64,000 bases of DNA from Liolophura sinensis. Taxonomy: Eukaryota > Mollusca > Polyplacophora > Chitonida > Chitonidae. A model generated the notes under the pieces. It searched no databases, had not been told where the DNA came from, and saw nothing but the letters and a program-made list of their open reading frames with translations. A program made the position numbers and the translations under genes. Positions 24,755-37,174 of this stretch are shown here, in pieces (positions within the stretch are counted from its first letter, which is position 1; each line of letters starts with the position of its first letter). The stretch lies in NCBI RefSeq assembly GCF_032854445.1, contig NC_088295.1, positions 44,935,385 to 44,999,384 on the forward strand, given 5' to 3'.

Positions 24755-25020
24755 AGGATTAACATCATACTGAATTTTTCATATAACGACGAGAGTCATT
24801 AGGTATGTGTACATTTACATATTGTCTTCTCACGGTGGCACGGTGAGTTCATGCTGCCAAAGTGCTGCTGCCACTGAAGTATCATGCTAAAGACACCTGA
24901 CATAACACCCCACCCAGTCACATTATACTGACACCAGGCCAACCAGTCTTAATGCTAAGCATCATGCACCATTTGTAAAGTCTTTGGTACGACCTTTGGT
25001 TTGACCCCAAGATCTACCAG
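24755..25020 (-). mobile_element. SINE family C copy
   Basis: Reads ATTAACATCATACTGAATTT, TCACGGTGGCACGGTGAGTT, ATGCTGCCAAAGTGCTGCTG and CAGTCACATTATACTGACAC, ending near AAGTCTTTGGTACGACC. The tail end resembles that of family B, while the middle differs. Confidence 0.75.
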
Positions 25021-25610
25021 CGTGTACTTCAAGTGTACAGTTCATGTGCCTCAAAACAAAATGTTATCAGAATTTCTCTTTGTTTGCTTGTGCATTGTTG
25101 CATGTGATTCCAAAACCAGGCACATTAATTTGATTGGTGTTTAAGAATTTTCCGCTTGCACCTACAGATGAAGGATGGTGGTCAGGATTTGGGTTGAGAA
25201 AGCCAGAGTGCCTGGAGTGAAGTAAGACCGGGGTTGGGGTCTTAAGTAAAATTGCGACCGGGATGGTCACTGTCATTTATCTTCATTCCATGTCTAACGT
25301 AGATAAGAAAACTCTCCAAGGCATTCTCAGTAACACCATGCAGGCATATATCACACATAACAACATGGGAGTGGCCAGACTCTGAGGTCCTTACAGGTCA
25401 ACTCCCTAAACTCCCCTTCTCTTTGTGAAAGAACCATATTTATACATACAAGAGTTTGTTTACCAAACTATTAGTAACAGTTGCTGGTTTCAGGTATAAA
25501 CTTGTTCTTTAATAACAAATACTGACTGATTAGTTAAATGTACACGTGGAAAGTTAATCCACTTAACTCTGCACACTTTATCTACTTAACTCTGCATGTT
25601 AATGTACATG

Positions 25611-25947
25611 AATTCTAAGGATGACCAGCATATAGCTGGTCACAGGAGCATGACCCTTTGTTAGGCACAGGACAAACCTCCATATTTAAACTCTCCGCAA
25701 AACCAGCAAGATCTGGTTTCCAGCCTGAAACCTCAATGATCAGACTCTGCAACATTTCAGGCAACATATCAAATCTAAATTGTAAGGATGACCAGCACAT
25801 AGCTGGTCACAGGAGCATGACCCTTTGTTAGGCACAGGACAAACCTCCATATTTAAACCCTCCGCAAAACCAGCAAGATCTGGTTTCCAGCCTGAAACCT
25901 CACTGATCAGACTTTGCAACATTTCAGGCAACATATCAAATCTAAAT
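25611..25947. repeat. Direct tandem duplication, two copies of 167 bp
   Basis: Two adjacent copies start at about 25,616 and 25,783. Each begins TAAGGATGACCAGCA and ends CATATCAAATCTAAAT, and they differ at only a handful of positions. The high identity points to a recent duplication. The part reading GGTTTCCAGCCTGAAACCTC may derive from an old tRNA-like SINE, but that is uncertain. Confidence 0.9.
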
Positions 25948-26498
25948 GGGACAATGACATTTTTTACCACCAAGAACATTTTGCACCAACAAATGTCATA
26001 AGGTTGGACTGGAAGTTTCTTATTAATATTTAAATCATCAATCCTTCACGTTTTCTAGGATAACCAATCATAAATCCTATCTACAAATGTCACTTCCATA
26101 ATGGAAATCTGAACAATGATTTCATTGGCTATACACAGCCACGGACACAAGTACAAGAATGCAAGTATTTCAACTCTTATTAAAATCATTCTTACATCTG
26201 GCAACTGTGACACATATGTACATGTAGCAATCATACTGAGTGCTTCTCTCCCTACTGTGTATTCCACTAAAATCATTCTATTGAGTACTCTTCACTGGAC
26301 AGCAAACTGCAGCACATGTCTTCAGCCCATATGCCAGTAAATCATGAGTTCTTAACATCCCAATATCTCAACATGAAAGGCATCCAGGTGCAACTTTATC
26401 TCAAAAATGTAAAATGTGAGTGTGTATGATAATGCAGCAATAAACCAAAATGTTTTAAGAAAAAGAAATGTGCATTCTAAATCACCATGGGCATTAAA

Positions 26499-26742
26499 TT
26501 TATTTATTTCTTTGACTGATGTTTTTTTGCCATACTCAAGAATATTTCACTTATACACTGGTGGCCAACATTATGATGGGAGGAAACTGGGCAGATCTGG
26601 GAGAAACCCACGATCACCTGCAAACATACACTGTCTGAGAAGAAGCCAACATAAACAGGAATTGAACTCCAGGGGACCATATTGGTGAGAGCCTTTTGGG
26701 TAATTGCGCCGCGCTGACACTCTAACAATTATCCCACAGAAT
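26499..26742 (-). mobile_element. SINE family A, nearly full length, diverged
   Basis: The tail TTTATTTATTTC is followed by CATACTCAAGAATATTTCAC, GGTGGCCAACATTATGATGG, and a degraded head with GAATTGAACTCCAGGGG in the B-box region. Confidence 0.75.
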
Positions 26743-26949
26743 CCTGAAGAACTAATACAAGTCCATATAATAATCAAACTGAGCTGCACATAAAAAAAAT
26801 GAACACTGACATCACAAACGACACCATCATTGCCACACCTTCCCTCTCTTTCATATCACTTCACCTTACTTCATAACAGCAACCCAAAAATCCACCAATA
26901 CATTGATGCTAACACGCCACTACATCTACATATAACTTTAATTACTTAC

Positions 26950-27019
26950 CTCCTTTTCTTCTTTATTTTTCCGACTGGCATTTTTGAGGCGCACTTGGAG
27001 GCGAGCTAAAAGTGCTGCT
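26950..27019 (-). CDS. Candidate internal exon on the minus strand (Lys/Glu-rich)
   Basis: On the minus strand an acceptor GTTCCACAG and a consensus donor AAGGAG|GTAAGT bound 70 bases. One frame (phase 2 to phase 0) reads AALLARLQVRLKNASRKNKE, then EKE, a basic and helical segment of coiled-coil type. A second acceptor (CACTTTTAG) 14 bases inside is possible. In phase 0 it would instead read SSTFSSPPSAPQ and stop. Identity is unknown. Confidence 0.3.
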
Positions 27020-27029
27020 CTGTGGAACA

Positions 27030-28060
27030 TGACAGCTCAGACAAATCACAATTCTGAGTTAATGAAAATCTCAGTCAATGTGTCAATCTTCTATCATTCA
27101 CTCTACCCACAAAGTAATCTTGATTCAGTCTTCACTTACATGTACTTTGATCAAATTTGTAAAACAAGCCAAAATCAATCATTTCATTCATTGAACCAAA
27201 AAGTCACTAATATTAACTGGCTTCTGTTTTGAGAGCTTTCTTTCATCAAATACCATAAAGAAAAAAATAAAAAGTTCAATCTGCAAAACTGTGATTTCAC
27301 TGTGAAATCATCAAAGTGTGAAAACTATGCCCAAAAATGAATACTTAATTCTTCCTAAAAGGTGCTGTCTTGGATGCCCTCTGATGGAAAAACAAATGAT
27401 CCAACATTTCAACACAAAGGCCAATTGGGCATGGCCAAATATTCATACACGCATGCAGCATTAGGCTTGGAGTAACAGGTTTATTGCCTGTGGAACAAAG
27501 ACTTGGCACTGGGGATGCAATTTCAGATGACTGGGGAATGGAAATGACGGCTCATTCTTCATGCGCCCTGTGCGCGCACGTGAGCTTAGATGAACGGGTA
27601 GCGAGGAATTTCTTCCCATAATACCTCAGGTCAACCCCCCCAACTTTGTCCCTCGTGGCATGCGTCATCAAGCGCGGAAGGACAAATCCATCAGATTCCA
27701 GTGATAATGGGGAATTCTAGGAGGAAAGACGTTTAACTCTCACCCTGCCCATCTGCAAAATGCATACCAACCATCAATCTTTAAAAAAAACACAAAGGCT
27801 TTCACAAGCCATCACATATGCACACATCCGGGGGGAAGAAAAAAGCTCAGATAGCATGAGCCTGATGTCCACAGGTGAAGACCAACGAGGAAAAAAAGGT
27901 CATTAGAAAAATCTTTTTCCGATCATTATATCTTTCATTAACTGATTAAACCTGACAATCTTTTAGCATCAGCTGTCAACACACAATCCCTGTCACATTT
28001 CAAGATGGCCAGGAATTAAAGATCCAAATTCTTTCTTGAATGACAAAGTGAGAAGGTTTT
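27030..28060. other. Noncoding stretch with a CpG-rich block at 27.54-27.70 kb
   Basis: The block includes GCGCCCTGTGCGCGCACGTG, with an E-box CACGTG, and GTCATCAAGCGCGGAAGG. CpG is otherwise rare here, so it may be a regulatory element or internal promoter. No open frame is convincing. Confidence 0.3.
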
Positions 28061-28062
28061 AC

Positions 28063-28119
28063 CTCAAATGGAGTATTTTCCAAGAATTCCAAGAGTAATT
28101 TTCCTTTGTTTCCTTTTGG
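28063..28119 (-). CDS. Candidate internal exon on the minus strand
   Basis: On the minus strand a strong acceptor (AATGTTTTTTGTCCAG) and donor TTTGAG|GTAAAA bound a 57-base segment. The phase 0 frame reads PKGNKGKLLLEFLENTPFE. A second frame is also open, so the reading is not certain. It could belong with the candidate at 26,950-27,019, though the phases fit only with an exon in between or the alternative reading. Confidence 0.3.
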
Positions 28120-28984
28120 CTGGACAAAAAACATTGATGATATTCCAAATTCTTTACAGATGGTAAATAATCCAAGACCAGGAAACAAACCACAGCTATA
28201 ACGCACACGTTACTCCTTGTTTCAAACATGTTCCACTAACACGTTGCAGTGAATATGTTAAAAGCCAAAATACCAATCCAAATTCACTGCGTTAAGTTCT
28301 CCCTGCCCAATGTTGATGGAAGATTTTCAAATGCCATGACACTTTGGCAGCTTTTCACTTCTCTGTTTGGGGCAAAAAAAATTAAAAAAAAAACTCCTGC
28401 TAAAGATACACACATTCACATGTCATAGATTTCAGGAGAAGTACATGTAGTGTCTTTAGATCAGTCATAGCATATCCCTCAGGGAAAGCGGAGATAGATA
28501 AGTAGATACCACAGTTCACGGAAGACACAACACTTGCCAACACTTGAGTTAGTGCTTGCCTTTAGCAGATAGAACAATACGCAGCTCTGGAATGATGACT
28601 ACTGCCAAGGTCTACAACAGCGCCAAAGGTAGGCTGATAAAATTACCCATTATGATCATCATCCCCCCCTGCAATATGACACCCTGCAGCTTGTCAGCAA
28701 TAAAAAAACATGAGTAAATATGAATTGTATGTAAACAGAGCTGGAAGAAATCTTAAGTTTTCTTGAGCCTGAACTTTCCTACGGGTGTGAAAAGTGAAGC
28801 TACATGGATTGTATTAGAGGAACAGACTTCAAAAGGCCAAGCAGGCTGTCTAGCCCGATAGGAACCTTCCAACAGATGTTTTGCTTTGAATCATGCAAGT
28901 TTGAATGGGTGTTGTCTTGGTAACGCTATACATTTATGGGAGATGTGACAATTAAGGGATCTTCTGACCGCGCTACTCTGAACA

Positions 28985-29046
28985 GACAGGTCCTAATTTC
29001 CTCCCCCTCCCCCCCTCCCCTCCATTTCCCCCTCTCCTCCATCCCA
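28985..29046 (+). repeat. Pyrimidine-only tract
   Basis: A tract of about 55 bases is almost purely C and T (CCTCCCCCTCCCCCCCTCCC, then CTCCATTTCCCCCTCTCCTC). The opposite strand is G-rich, so triplex or quadruplex formation is possible. Confidence 0.8.
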
Positions 29047-29330
29047 GCACTATGCTTCACACTTTGCCTCTGTTGCACATGTCAGTCCCATGCACATGCT
29101 CAAAAACCTGTTACGCCCTGGAGTGCTCCAAGACTTCGGCACATTACTCATACAAAATAATTTGCCATAAAAAATTCATGAGAGTTTCAATGAAAAGCAA
29201 CAAGTTCAAAATCCTACACATTCTCAGGCTGCCTCTTCCTGCTAAACAGACTGTTCTCATTAATTCAAGATTGCGATGGACAACCTATGTGTACCATGTA
29301 TATAGATGTACATGCATCATCTTTATCACA

Positions 29331-29692
29331 CAGACCCGCTCCGATAGCACAGTTGGTAGAGCGTTCGCTTGGGAAGGCAGCTAGATCCAAGGTCAATCCT
29401 TGGTCTAGTCACACCTAGACTTTAAAAGAGGAAATTTTAACTTCTTTGCTTGGCGTTCAGCAAGAAGGGGAAAGGGCAATGACTGGTTGACCCGTATCAG
29501 TATAATAGCTCGGGCGAGGCAGCTTACTTGCCTTCAGTAATTGGTCTCAGTGAAGCAGCACTAGATAAAAGAGCAGTGGAAATTCATCCTGTAACAAGGA
29601 GGCACATTACATGCGCTCTAAGGGCTCCTTCGTTGTCATATCACTGAAAAATTGCTAAGTACGACGTTAAACCCCAAGCAACCCTACTCACT
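29331..29692 (+). mobile_element. SINE family B, full length with target-site duplication
   Basis: The head reads CTCCGATAGCACAGTTGGTA GAGCG, a clear tRNA A box, and AAGGTCAATCCTTGG is a worn B box. The body holds TTTAAAAGAGGAAATTTTAA and AGTGAAGCAGCACTAG. The 3' end is GTACGACGTTAAACCCCAAG. CTTTATCACA occurs at 29,321-29,330 and again at 29,693-29,702 as a target-site duplication. This is a second SINE family, unrelated in body to family A. Confidence 0.9.
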
Positions 29693-29702
29693 CTTTATCA
29701 CA

Positions 29703-32400
29703 TGCATATCCTGACTGGGGCAGAGATCATATCATTTAACCGTGCGTAAAATTTGTTATACATCACACAAACATCATTTCCACTCCACTTACAAAATTCC
29801 AATTAGAACAACTTCAAAAATGAAAAGCCAAAATTTTGTCAATAGTACTGTTTTATTAAACCTTCGTATTATTTATTATTTATTTATTATTATTACTCAT
29901 TTATTTATGTATGTCGCCAGTACTTACAAAAACATTTATTACCACATTCTGGCCAACTGATGACTGTGGCTTCACACCTAAAACCTTAAATTTTTTTCCA
30001 TACATATATGCATTAAAATGAATGAAAATATGTTACATATTTGTATATTTCAATCTTCCAAAAAATCTGGCAAGAATTATTATACAATATAGGTGCTCTC
30101 TTCCAAATTTTCTAGAAAGTTTCCACTGAGCTCATTTTGCATTTCACAGGGTCTGCGCAAACTTCTCCTAACATATTCTTCCTGAACCCATATCTGTCAG
30201 GACATAGAACTGTAAACATTGCACACTGCACAATAACTCTCATGGACCATCTGCTGACAGGGATTCTCTCCCTTGATATGATCTTATCATTCAAAGTGTA
30301 CATTTGCTTCTATCCTGTCAGTACCTCACACATCGCACTGTTAAAAACTGTTTACCCCCACTGTTCTACACACTAGGCGTAATCAACGCCTATGGCTTAA
30401 ATCAACATAAACTGGCTGCACTCTTCATTCTTTCCTTCTTTTTTTTGTTTTTTTTTTGTTTTTTTGGCATCTCTGTATTCCCTGTCATGCATATTTTTTA
30501 CACCTGACAGCTTGTAATGTAGAACAGGCACAAAGAACTTGCCTCAAGTCCTACGAACTAAGTGAAAAGTCCTTAACATATACATTATACAAAAGCCAAA
30601 TGCATTAATGGATTTTATTTAAGCTAATTCCTCAGCTTTTCTGTAGTACCACGTGTGGACATAGTGGCAGATCTAGCTGGAGTGCCAATAAGATAACCAC
30701 ACAAGAAACATTTCCTCAATGCAGTTAGTGCCAGTGCTTTAAATATGACCAAAACAAAGAAAAACAAAGAAAGAAAAATAAGTCTTACATACAATCTAAA
30801 AATCAAACCTTTATTTTTATTCTAACACATCCAAATTTCACCAGATTGTTATCAATTTGTAAAATTTTTCATTAATTCCTTTGCACTTTTCACCCCTAAA
30901 AACACAAGCATACCCCAACCAGTCCAAGTGTGGAAGCAAGTGATTGTAATGTAAACAGGGTAGGCAAGCCATCTAATGAGAATGCTTTACTTAAATAAAT
31001 GTATTCGTTATACATGTTATTACTGGATCCATTGACAACTACATGTAAGCCGTTTCTGTTTTGATAAACAACAGTTATCACAGTAACATATCCATGCTTG
31101 ATTTGGCTAGGCAATCACAGCTGAAATTATTTGCAAGGTGCCAGAATGCATATAAAGGCACGTCAATTGTCTGTCTGTCTGTGTGTGAACAGGTGTGTTA
31201 GAATTCAGAGTTACGATTGCGATTTGCAGACAACAAATTATTTCCGACAATTCCTAAGTATTGCATTGTTGATTTCAAGCTCCAGTGGCCAGTGACACTG
31301 GATAGAGTAGAGAACGGTCATATAATGCAGTGGTATACTGTACTTCTCAAAATGTACTTCTGCAAACCATGGAACAAAAAATTAATAACGGAGTTTAACA
31401 GTTCTTACATGTAGGCCTACAGATATTTATACATCAAAAGGAAAAGAATCTGATCCATAGCTGAGGTTAGATTATTTATGGTCAAATGAAAAAAAACATT
31501 TATTTCAATGCAGTGTCCAACTTCATTTTTTTTTTTAAATTACATATAACACAATATTCAAGATTAAAATACACCAGCAAAATTTCGTCTTCAGTAACAT
31601 TTACACACCATTATAAAGACCCAGGAGCGTGTACAAAACACTATTTCAAAATGCTTAAATTCTTTTTGTGCTTAATGCTCCAGATAGTAAACGGCACACC
31701 ATAAAATATAGCAAAATGTTTATCTGAGGCTGGAAAATTCTCCAACATCAACAAATCCCTTCCTCTAGAGATGAACATTGTTCTTTTCAACGAATTACAG
31801 CACACTGTGCAATATGGAGATGTTAACCTGTCTTACCCCCCGTTGATTGTCTTTTGAAGTTTCCACCAGCAGAACTTCTATCTATTAACACTGGTCACTT
31901 CCACCTGTTCCTTTATTGTGAGACAGCCAAAATAAACTAATGAATCAAAATAAAGGAAAAAGAACTTGCAGCTTTGCTGGGGTAAAAAAAAAACATCTGG
32001 CAGAAAGGTCATTGTTCATCTCTGGTGATGAGCTAAAACCCCTCAAACGTAATGTGGCAACTGCATCCTGATGATTGAAGATTTCATTCTGCTAAATCTT
32101 GCATGTGTAGCTCACGGATATGACTATTCATAAAACAGTTCTCAGGAGAAAGTAAGAAGGCACACTTTTTAATTTCACCTACTTTTCTTACAATCTTTTC
32201 TGGGAATCAAGTCTGATCTCCTAAAAGCACCAGCTATCAACTATAGTGCACTAGACTGATCAGTGAAGATTACAAAAACTAATTTAAAAACCTGTAACAA
32301 CAGTTGCATGTGCTGTATACTGAGATGAAACAAAGAAAATCCTGTCACACCGTTTTTTCCATGTTTTATTTGAATGCCATGTCAATTTTCATGTTAACAA
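29703..32400. other. No gene recognised
   Basis: AT-rich with T runs near 30,440-30,465 and 31,525. No SINE or array was found. Confidence 0.5.
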
Positions 32401-32430
32401 TACCTATATATATGGTTTGAGAAAAGTAAG

Positions 32431-33243
32431 GTGGCCACAGTAAACAACTGCAGAATGACCACAGTAAACCGCTGCAGGGTGGCCAGAGTAAACCACTGCA
32501 AGGTGGTCACAGTAAACCACTTTAGAATGGCCATAGTAATCCACCGCAGTGTGGCCTCAGTAATCCACCGCAGGGTGGCCACAGTAAACCACTGCAGAAT
32601 GGCCACAGTAAACCACTGTAGAATGGCCACAGGACACCACCGCAGGGTGGCCACAGTAAACCACTGTAGAATGGCCACAGGACACCACCGCAGGCTGGTC
32701 ACAGTAAACCACTGTAGAATGGCCACAGTAAACCACCGCAAAATAGCCACAGTCAACCACCGCAGAATGGCCACAGTAAACCACTGCAGAATGACCAAAG
32801 TAAACCACTGCAGGGTGGCCACAGTAAACCACTGCAGAATGGCCACGGTAAACCATTGCAGGGGGCCACAGTAAACCACTGCAGAATGACCACAGTAATC
32901 CACTGCAGAATGGCCACAGGACACCAACTAAGGGTGGCCACAGTAAACCACTGTAGAATGGCCACAATAAACCACAGTAGAATGGCCACAATAAACCAAG
33001 GTAGAATGGCCACAGTAAACCACCGCAGGGTGGTCACAGTAAACCACTGTAGACTGGCCACAGGACATCACCGCAGGGTGGCCACAGTAAACCACCGCAG
33101 AATGGCCACAGTAATCCACCGCAGGGTGGCCACAGTAATCCACCGAGGGTGGCCATAGTAATCCACTGCAGGGTGACTACAGTAAACCACCGCAGGATGG
33201 CCACAGCAAAGCACTGCACAATGGCCATGGTAAACCACCAGGC
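32431..33243. repeat. 24-bp minisatellite, about 34 copies
   Basis: The unit is GGCCACAGTAAACCACTGCA plus GAAT. Variants CGCAGGGT, TGTAGAAT and AGGACACCACC are mixed in, and some form 48-bp higher-order units near 32,625-32,710. On the minus strand the consensus lacks stop codons in all three frames, so many overlapping open frames (8-residue units such as WFTVAILQ) appear. No start context, splice site or conserved domain supports translation. Confidence 0.95.
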
Positions 33244-33645
33244 ACAATACCTGACATACCACCAAACTGAAAGCCTCAAGCCTGCAACTTTATTGGTCAC
33301 TGTCCAGTTGGATGAGATGAAACCACCGCTTTAACATTTAACAGGATGACAGAAAGATTTTATAACTATCCCCATACTATCCTATCTCAACCACTGAACC
33401 TTACTTATTTTCTCACTACTGTAAGAAATATGATCTGATGCAGTATGTCTGAATGGTAGAGCCACAAACCCTGCATTTGAGTTAAGATGTCATTTACCAG
33501 TACCAGTAACACTTTGGCAAAAATATATTGTTTCACTATAATGACTTGAAGGATTGAACATATTTTCTTACTAGAAATACATACGTCTATTTTATTTCTC
33601 CTTTTTTAACAGACGGCCAGACCCAAATTTAACCCTCCATCCCAG

Positions 33646-33783
33646 AATGTGCCATAGAGAAGCATGTCTTGCTGTACCAACCTCCATGGAGCTCCAGTCC
33701 TTCAGGAGTTATGGCCCTTGATCTGCATGAAGCTGAGGGTTCTGTCTTACCAGTTTTCTCATTTGATGACATCGAAGATGCAA
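33646..33783 (+). CDS. Candidate internal exon on the plus strand (phase 1-1)
   Basis: The acceptor TTTAACCCTCCATCCCAG and donor ATGCAA|GTAAAC bound a 138-base segment with balanced composition inside AT-rich DNA. The frame is open throughout and reads CAIEKHVLLYQPPW, later VMALDLHEAEGSVLPVFSFD, ending DDIEDA. Both ends are phase 1, so the exon is symmetric. It is the most protein-like of the unassigned segments, with no recognised family. Its phase matches the candidate terminal exon at 54,090. Confidence 0.4.
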
Positions 33784-33789
33784 GTAAAC

Positions 33790-36700
33790 CAACTTTTCAA
33801 AATACTACTCATAATAATTTAATCTTTCAACTGCCAAAAATAATGCACACAGTGATTATTCACCTTGTGTACATGTATTTCATGATTTTTGAAATTACAT
33901 TTTTCTTCTGTGCATCTAATTGGATGTTTAGATAGAAACTCATTTGGAGAATCTTATCTACCACCTCCACAATTCATGAAAGCCACAAAAAAAAAAAAAA
34001 AAAAAAACAACAACAAGAAAACAAAAAAAAAGACAAAAAAAAACAACATGAAAACATTCATACACTGCTCCTGACACCTAGTCATCCCTAGCTTCAACGA
34101 TAGTAATCTAGGCATCTAGTTCTAAATTTTAAATGAGCACTTGTAAAGACTAGGCTGATCCTTTGTTAGTCAATGAGCCCCTTCTTAGATTTTATGTCAT
34201 TCATTATCACATGACATCAACCTCGACTTCAAAATTCCGTTCAAATGTTACATAAGCTTTTGAACCACATACCAGGATCTTCAAAATAATCGTTCACACA
34301 AAATACTTCGAACCTTTAAGGAAATCACAGCATGTGTTAAGTCATATAATATCATAATTAGATTTCTGCACAAATCTAAATGTATACACAAATATAAATA
34401 AAATTAATAACAAATCCTGAATGACTGATTTATTGATATAGAGCTCTGCTATATCTGGTCTCAAGAGAGATCGGACAAGCTGTGCTCTGGCAGGTCAAAT
34501 ATTTCTTTGACCTGTGCAACAAAGTACACGTGCTTCATGCAAATTGAAATGAAAATCCTGCTGCTGAACACACATGAGGTTTGGGCTAGATATGCCAAAC
34601 CTTTGCCTTCCAAACAGTAACGTAGCATACATGGCATAGAAGAATCCACCTGAAATTCAACCCTCAAGCCAGAAACTTTAACCTGAGCTGTTATCACCAA
34701 CCAGTCTGCCAGACTTCAATCACCAATCCATAGACCGGATTTAAACTAATCATTTAAACCAGCACCATGAATACACTGTCAGAATAGTAGTTCAGCCAGT
34801 CTAAAACACAGATGGTTTCTTTGATATTTCGACCTATTCATCTAATTAATGTCATGGGATTCTCCATCCCCCCACACTGGGATGCAAACTTTGCCGTTCA
34901 TAAACCAGTAGTTTTTCCTCTTAAGAATAACAATATCAATAATTTTTATAACAGAACAAGTCATCATGAATAATCAAAGCTGGCTCTTTTATTAAAGCGT
35001 AGGTATTTTGGGCAATGGGTGTTTTACAAGCTGCAAGATTTGTTTCCCTTTGTAGATGGCTGGAGAATCCCACTGTTTTTACACAATACTGAAGTTTATT
35101 TCCATTAAATGATATCAGTTTTATGGGTGGAAAGAACACAACGAAATAGGCCACAAGGCACGCCACATTTACAGAACTACCAAACTGAGAAGTACCCAAA
35201 TTCCTCAACCTTTTCACATATGAAAGATCAATGTGCGATTTATGTCCTTTTTAATTTCAATTTCGTTAGCCAGTTTCAAGGTTTCACAAAAAGTATACTT
35301 TTATCAGTCTGTACAGAATAATGGCCTCAGAATATGCTGGAATAAACATCCTGCAAGCATGCGAAAATGTTGAAGACTTACAGAAGCTAATATACAAGAA
35401 CATAGCTGCAAGTGCAAACCAGCAAACAGCTGGATTTGGACACTCTGCAGCTTGGCAAAGCGTTCTTTTTTAACAGCCAGCAATTTGCAACAACCAAAAA
35501 GAAAAAAACTGTTCAAAATCCACCAATTCATCTGGGCCCCTGTACCTATATGTAGCAGCTATGCCTAACATCTTCATTTTTTCTGCATATGTCTGCCACT
35601 CATAAGAAAAAGGGAGTAGAGATATATTTGGCCTGCATGCATGTGCCTTGTGGTGTCAGCACCCAAATGTTCAAGAAAACTGTATTTATGTTTACCTATT
35701 CATACCATTAATAAGTTACTTTAGCACATCATAACCAAAACAAAGACAAAACACTTTATTAATAACATTTTTATCAATTGATTGTGGGTTGTTATTATCC
35801 ATGTGTTGCCTTAAGATCACTAATTTTATACTTTATGTTTTATGGCTGTAAAATCAGTTCATTATACTACACACTTGGTTTGAAGGACATCTTCATTTTT
35901 GATCTCTGTCAAGCTGCCCTCTATGTCCTCGGTCAATACGAATTACAACATGGCCAACCCAAGTGACAATTTGGCTAATATATGTATGTATGCATGCTTG
36001 GGGTTTTACATCGTACCTAAGTTTTCAGGGATGAGAAGTCCTTAGGTTTGTGGACATAAACTGTGTCTTCTTGTGGCAGGGCGAGTCCATGTCGCCAAAA
36101 TGCTGCCGCCACTGAGGTATCATGTCGAAGACTCAGACACGACACCGACAGTCACATTATACATGTACTGACACCTGGTCAACCAGTACCGTTTCCTTAC
36201 TTCACAGTCTGAGTGCTGAGAGCCATGCAATGCCACAATGGACATATGGGTAATAAAATACTTAGTGAATTTATAATTATATATATACTTTACCTTACAT
36301 GTATACTAAATACCACAATGTATTAAGTTTTAGGGTCTACAGTATTATGAAAAGTACTCCATATGAACCCCTTCTGCACGGTTGCAAATTCAACCTTGGC
36401 ACTTATACCACACTGGACAACAAATTGAAAGCAACTGGAGTGTTGGATGATTCAGAGCTTAATTGAAAAAGAAAATTTATGCTTGTTGAAAAACAACACC
36501 TTTAATAATTAAGTAAGCTTTCAAGACTAAAGGAAGCAATTCCCGGTATCTGTTTTTGCAAAGTGACAATCATGTGAGACATTACTGCAACCAGTTCACA
36601 CAGGATAGCCTTAGCTTTACACGGACATCAATCTGAAGAATGTCTTGACTTTTTCAACATGTTTTTCTTCTTTTCTTCCTCTATTTTTTTCTTGTTCTGT

Positions 36701-37120
36701 TTATAACTCAAGTATGATGTAATGGTGTGTTTACAAAATGGTCCTTGACAAACAGTCATCTTCTACATGTAGTCTGGAAACAAAACTTTTTATACAAATA
36801 AATCTGCAGGAACATAATTTCAATTAAATCGGCAAGTAATTACAGCACTTTGCACATACTTGAACTTTAAGACTTTGCGCCTAGTAGTTTTTCTTCTATT
36901 TGTCTACTCTCCACTTCCCAGTATTTTATACAACAGTCAATGTCTTTCCTACCAGAAAGACTCATTTAGAGGTGGGATGTGAAATGGGTGTGTGGAGGAG
37001 AGGGGGGGTACGTGGGGATGGTTCGGTGATGTCAGGGTAACCTAATTGTTCACACAGACACAAGACGTTCTAGGGAACATCTGACTCATCAGGTGACAAT
37101 TATTTCTTCGACAATAGACT
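33790..37120. other. No gene recognised outside the listed repeats
   Basis: Contains an A-rich tract with C and G breaks (33,985-34,045) and the family C SINE. Minus-strand frames at 34,461-34,700 and 34,936-35,217 are open but lack good splice sites. Confidence 0.4.
35993..36235 (-). mobile_element. SINE family C copy
   Basis: GCTTGGGGTTTTACATCGTA begins the element at its 3' end, as in family B. Then come GGGCGAGTCCATGTCGCCAA and AATGCTGCCGCCACTGAGGT, and CACATTATACATGTACTGAC. The tRNA-like head is missing. Confidence 0.75.
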
Positions 37121-37124
37121 TTAC

Positions 37125-37174
37125 CGACAGTCGTTGAAGCCTTTCTCAGGGAAGAGACTTGGTCTATCGAACAG
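37125..37174 (-). CDS. Weak candidate internal exon on the minus strand
   Basis: On the minus strand the acceptor TATTGTTTGAGCCTCAG and donor TGTCG|GTAAAG bound 50 bases. The phase 0 frame reads LFDRPSLFPEKGFNDC, ending at phase 2. It fits the phase 2 start of the 26,950-27,019 candidate if nothing lies between. The support is splice sites and composition only. Confidence 0.2.

Noticed and set aside
25615-25979. Duplicated minus-strand protein (RFDMLPEMLQSL...)
   Set aside because: The repeated peptide simply reflects the 167-bp tandem duplication; the frame shifts between copies and lacks gene context.
29341-29415. Possible tRNA gene
   Set aside because: An A box and a worn B box are present, but the cloverleaf is incomplete and the sequence continues into a SINE body with target-site duplications.
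32394-33334. Many overlapping long open frames on both strands
   Set aside because: They are by-products of the 24-bp repeat, with no start context, splice sites or domain.
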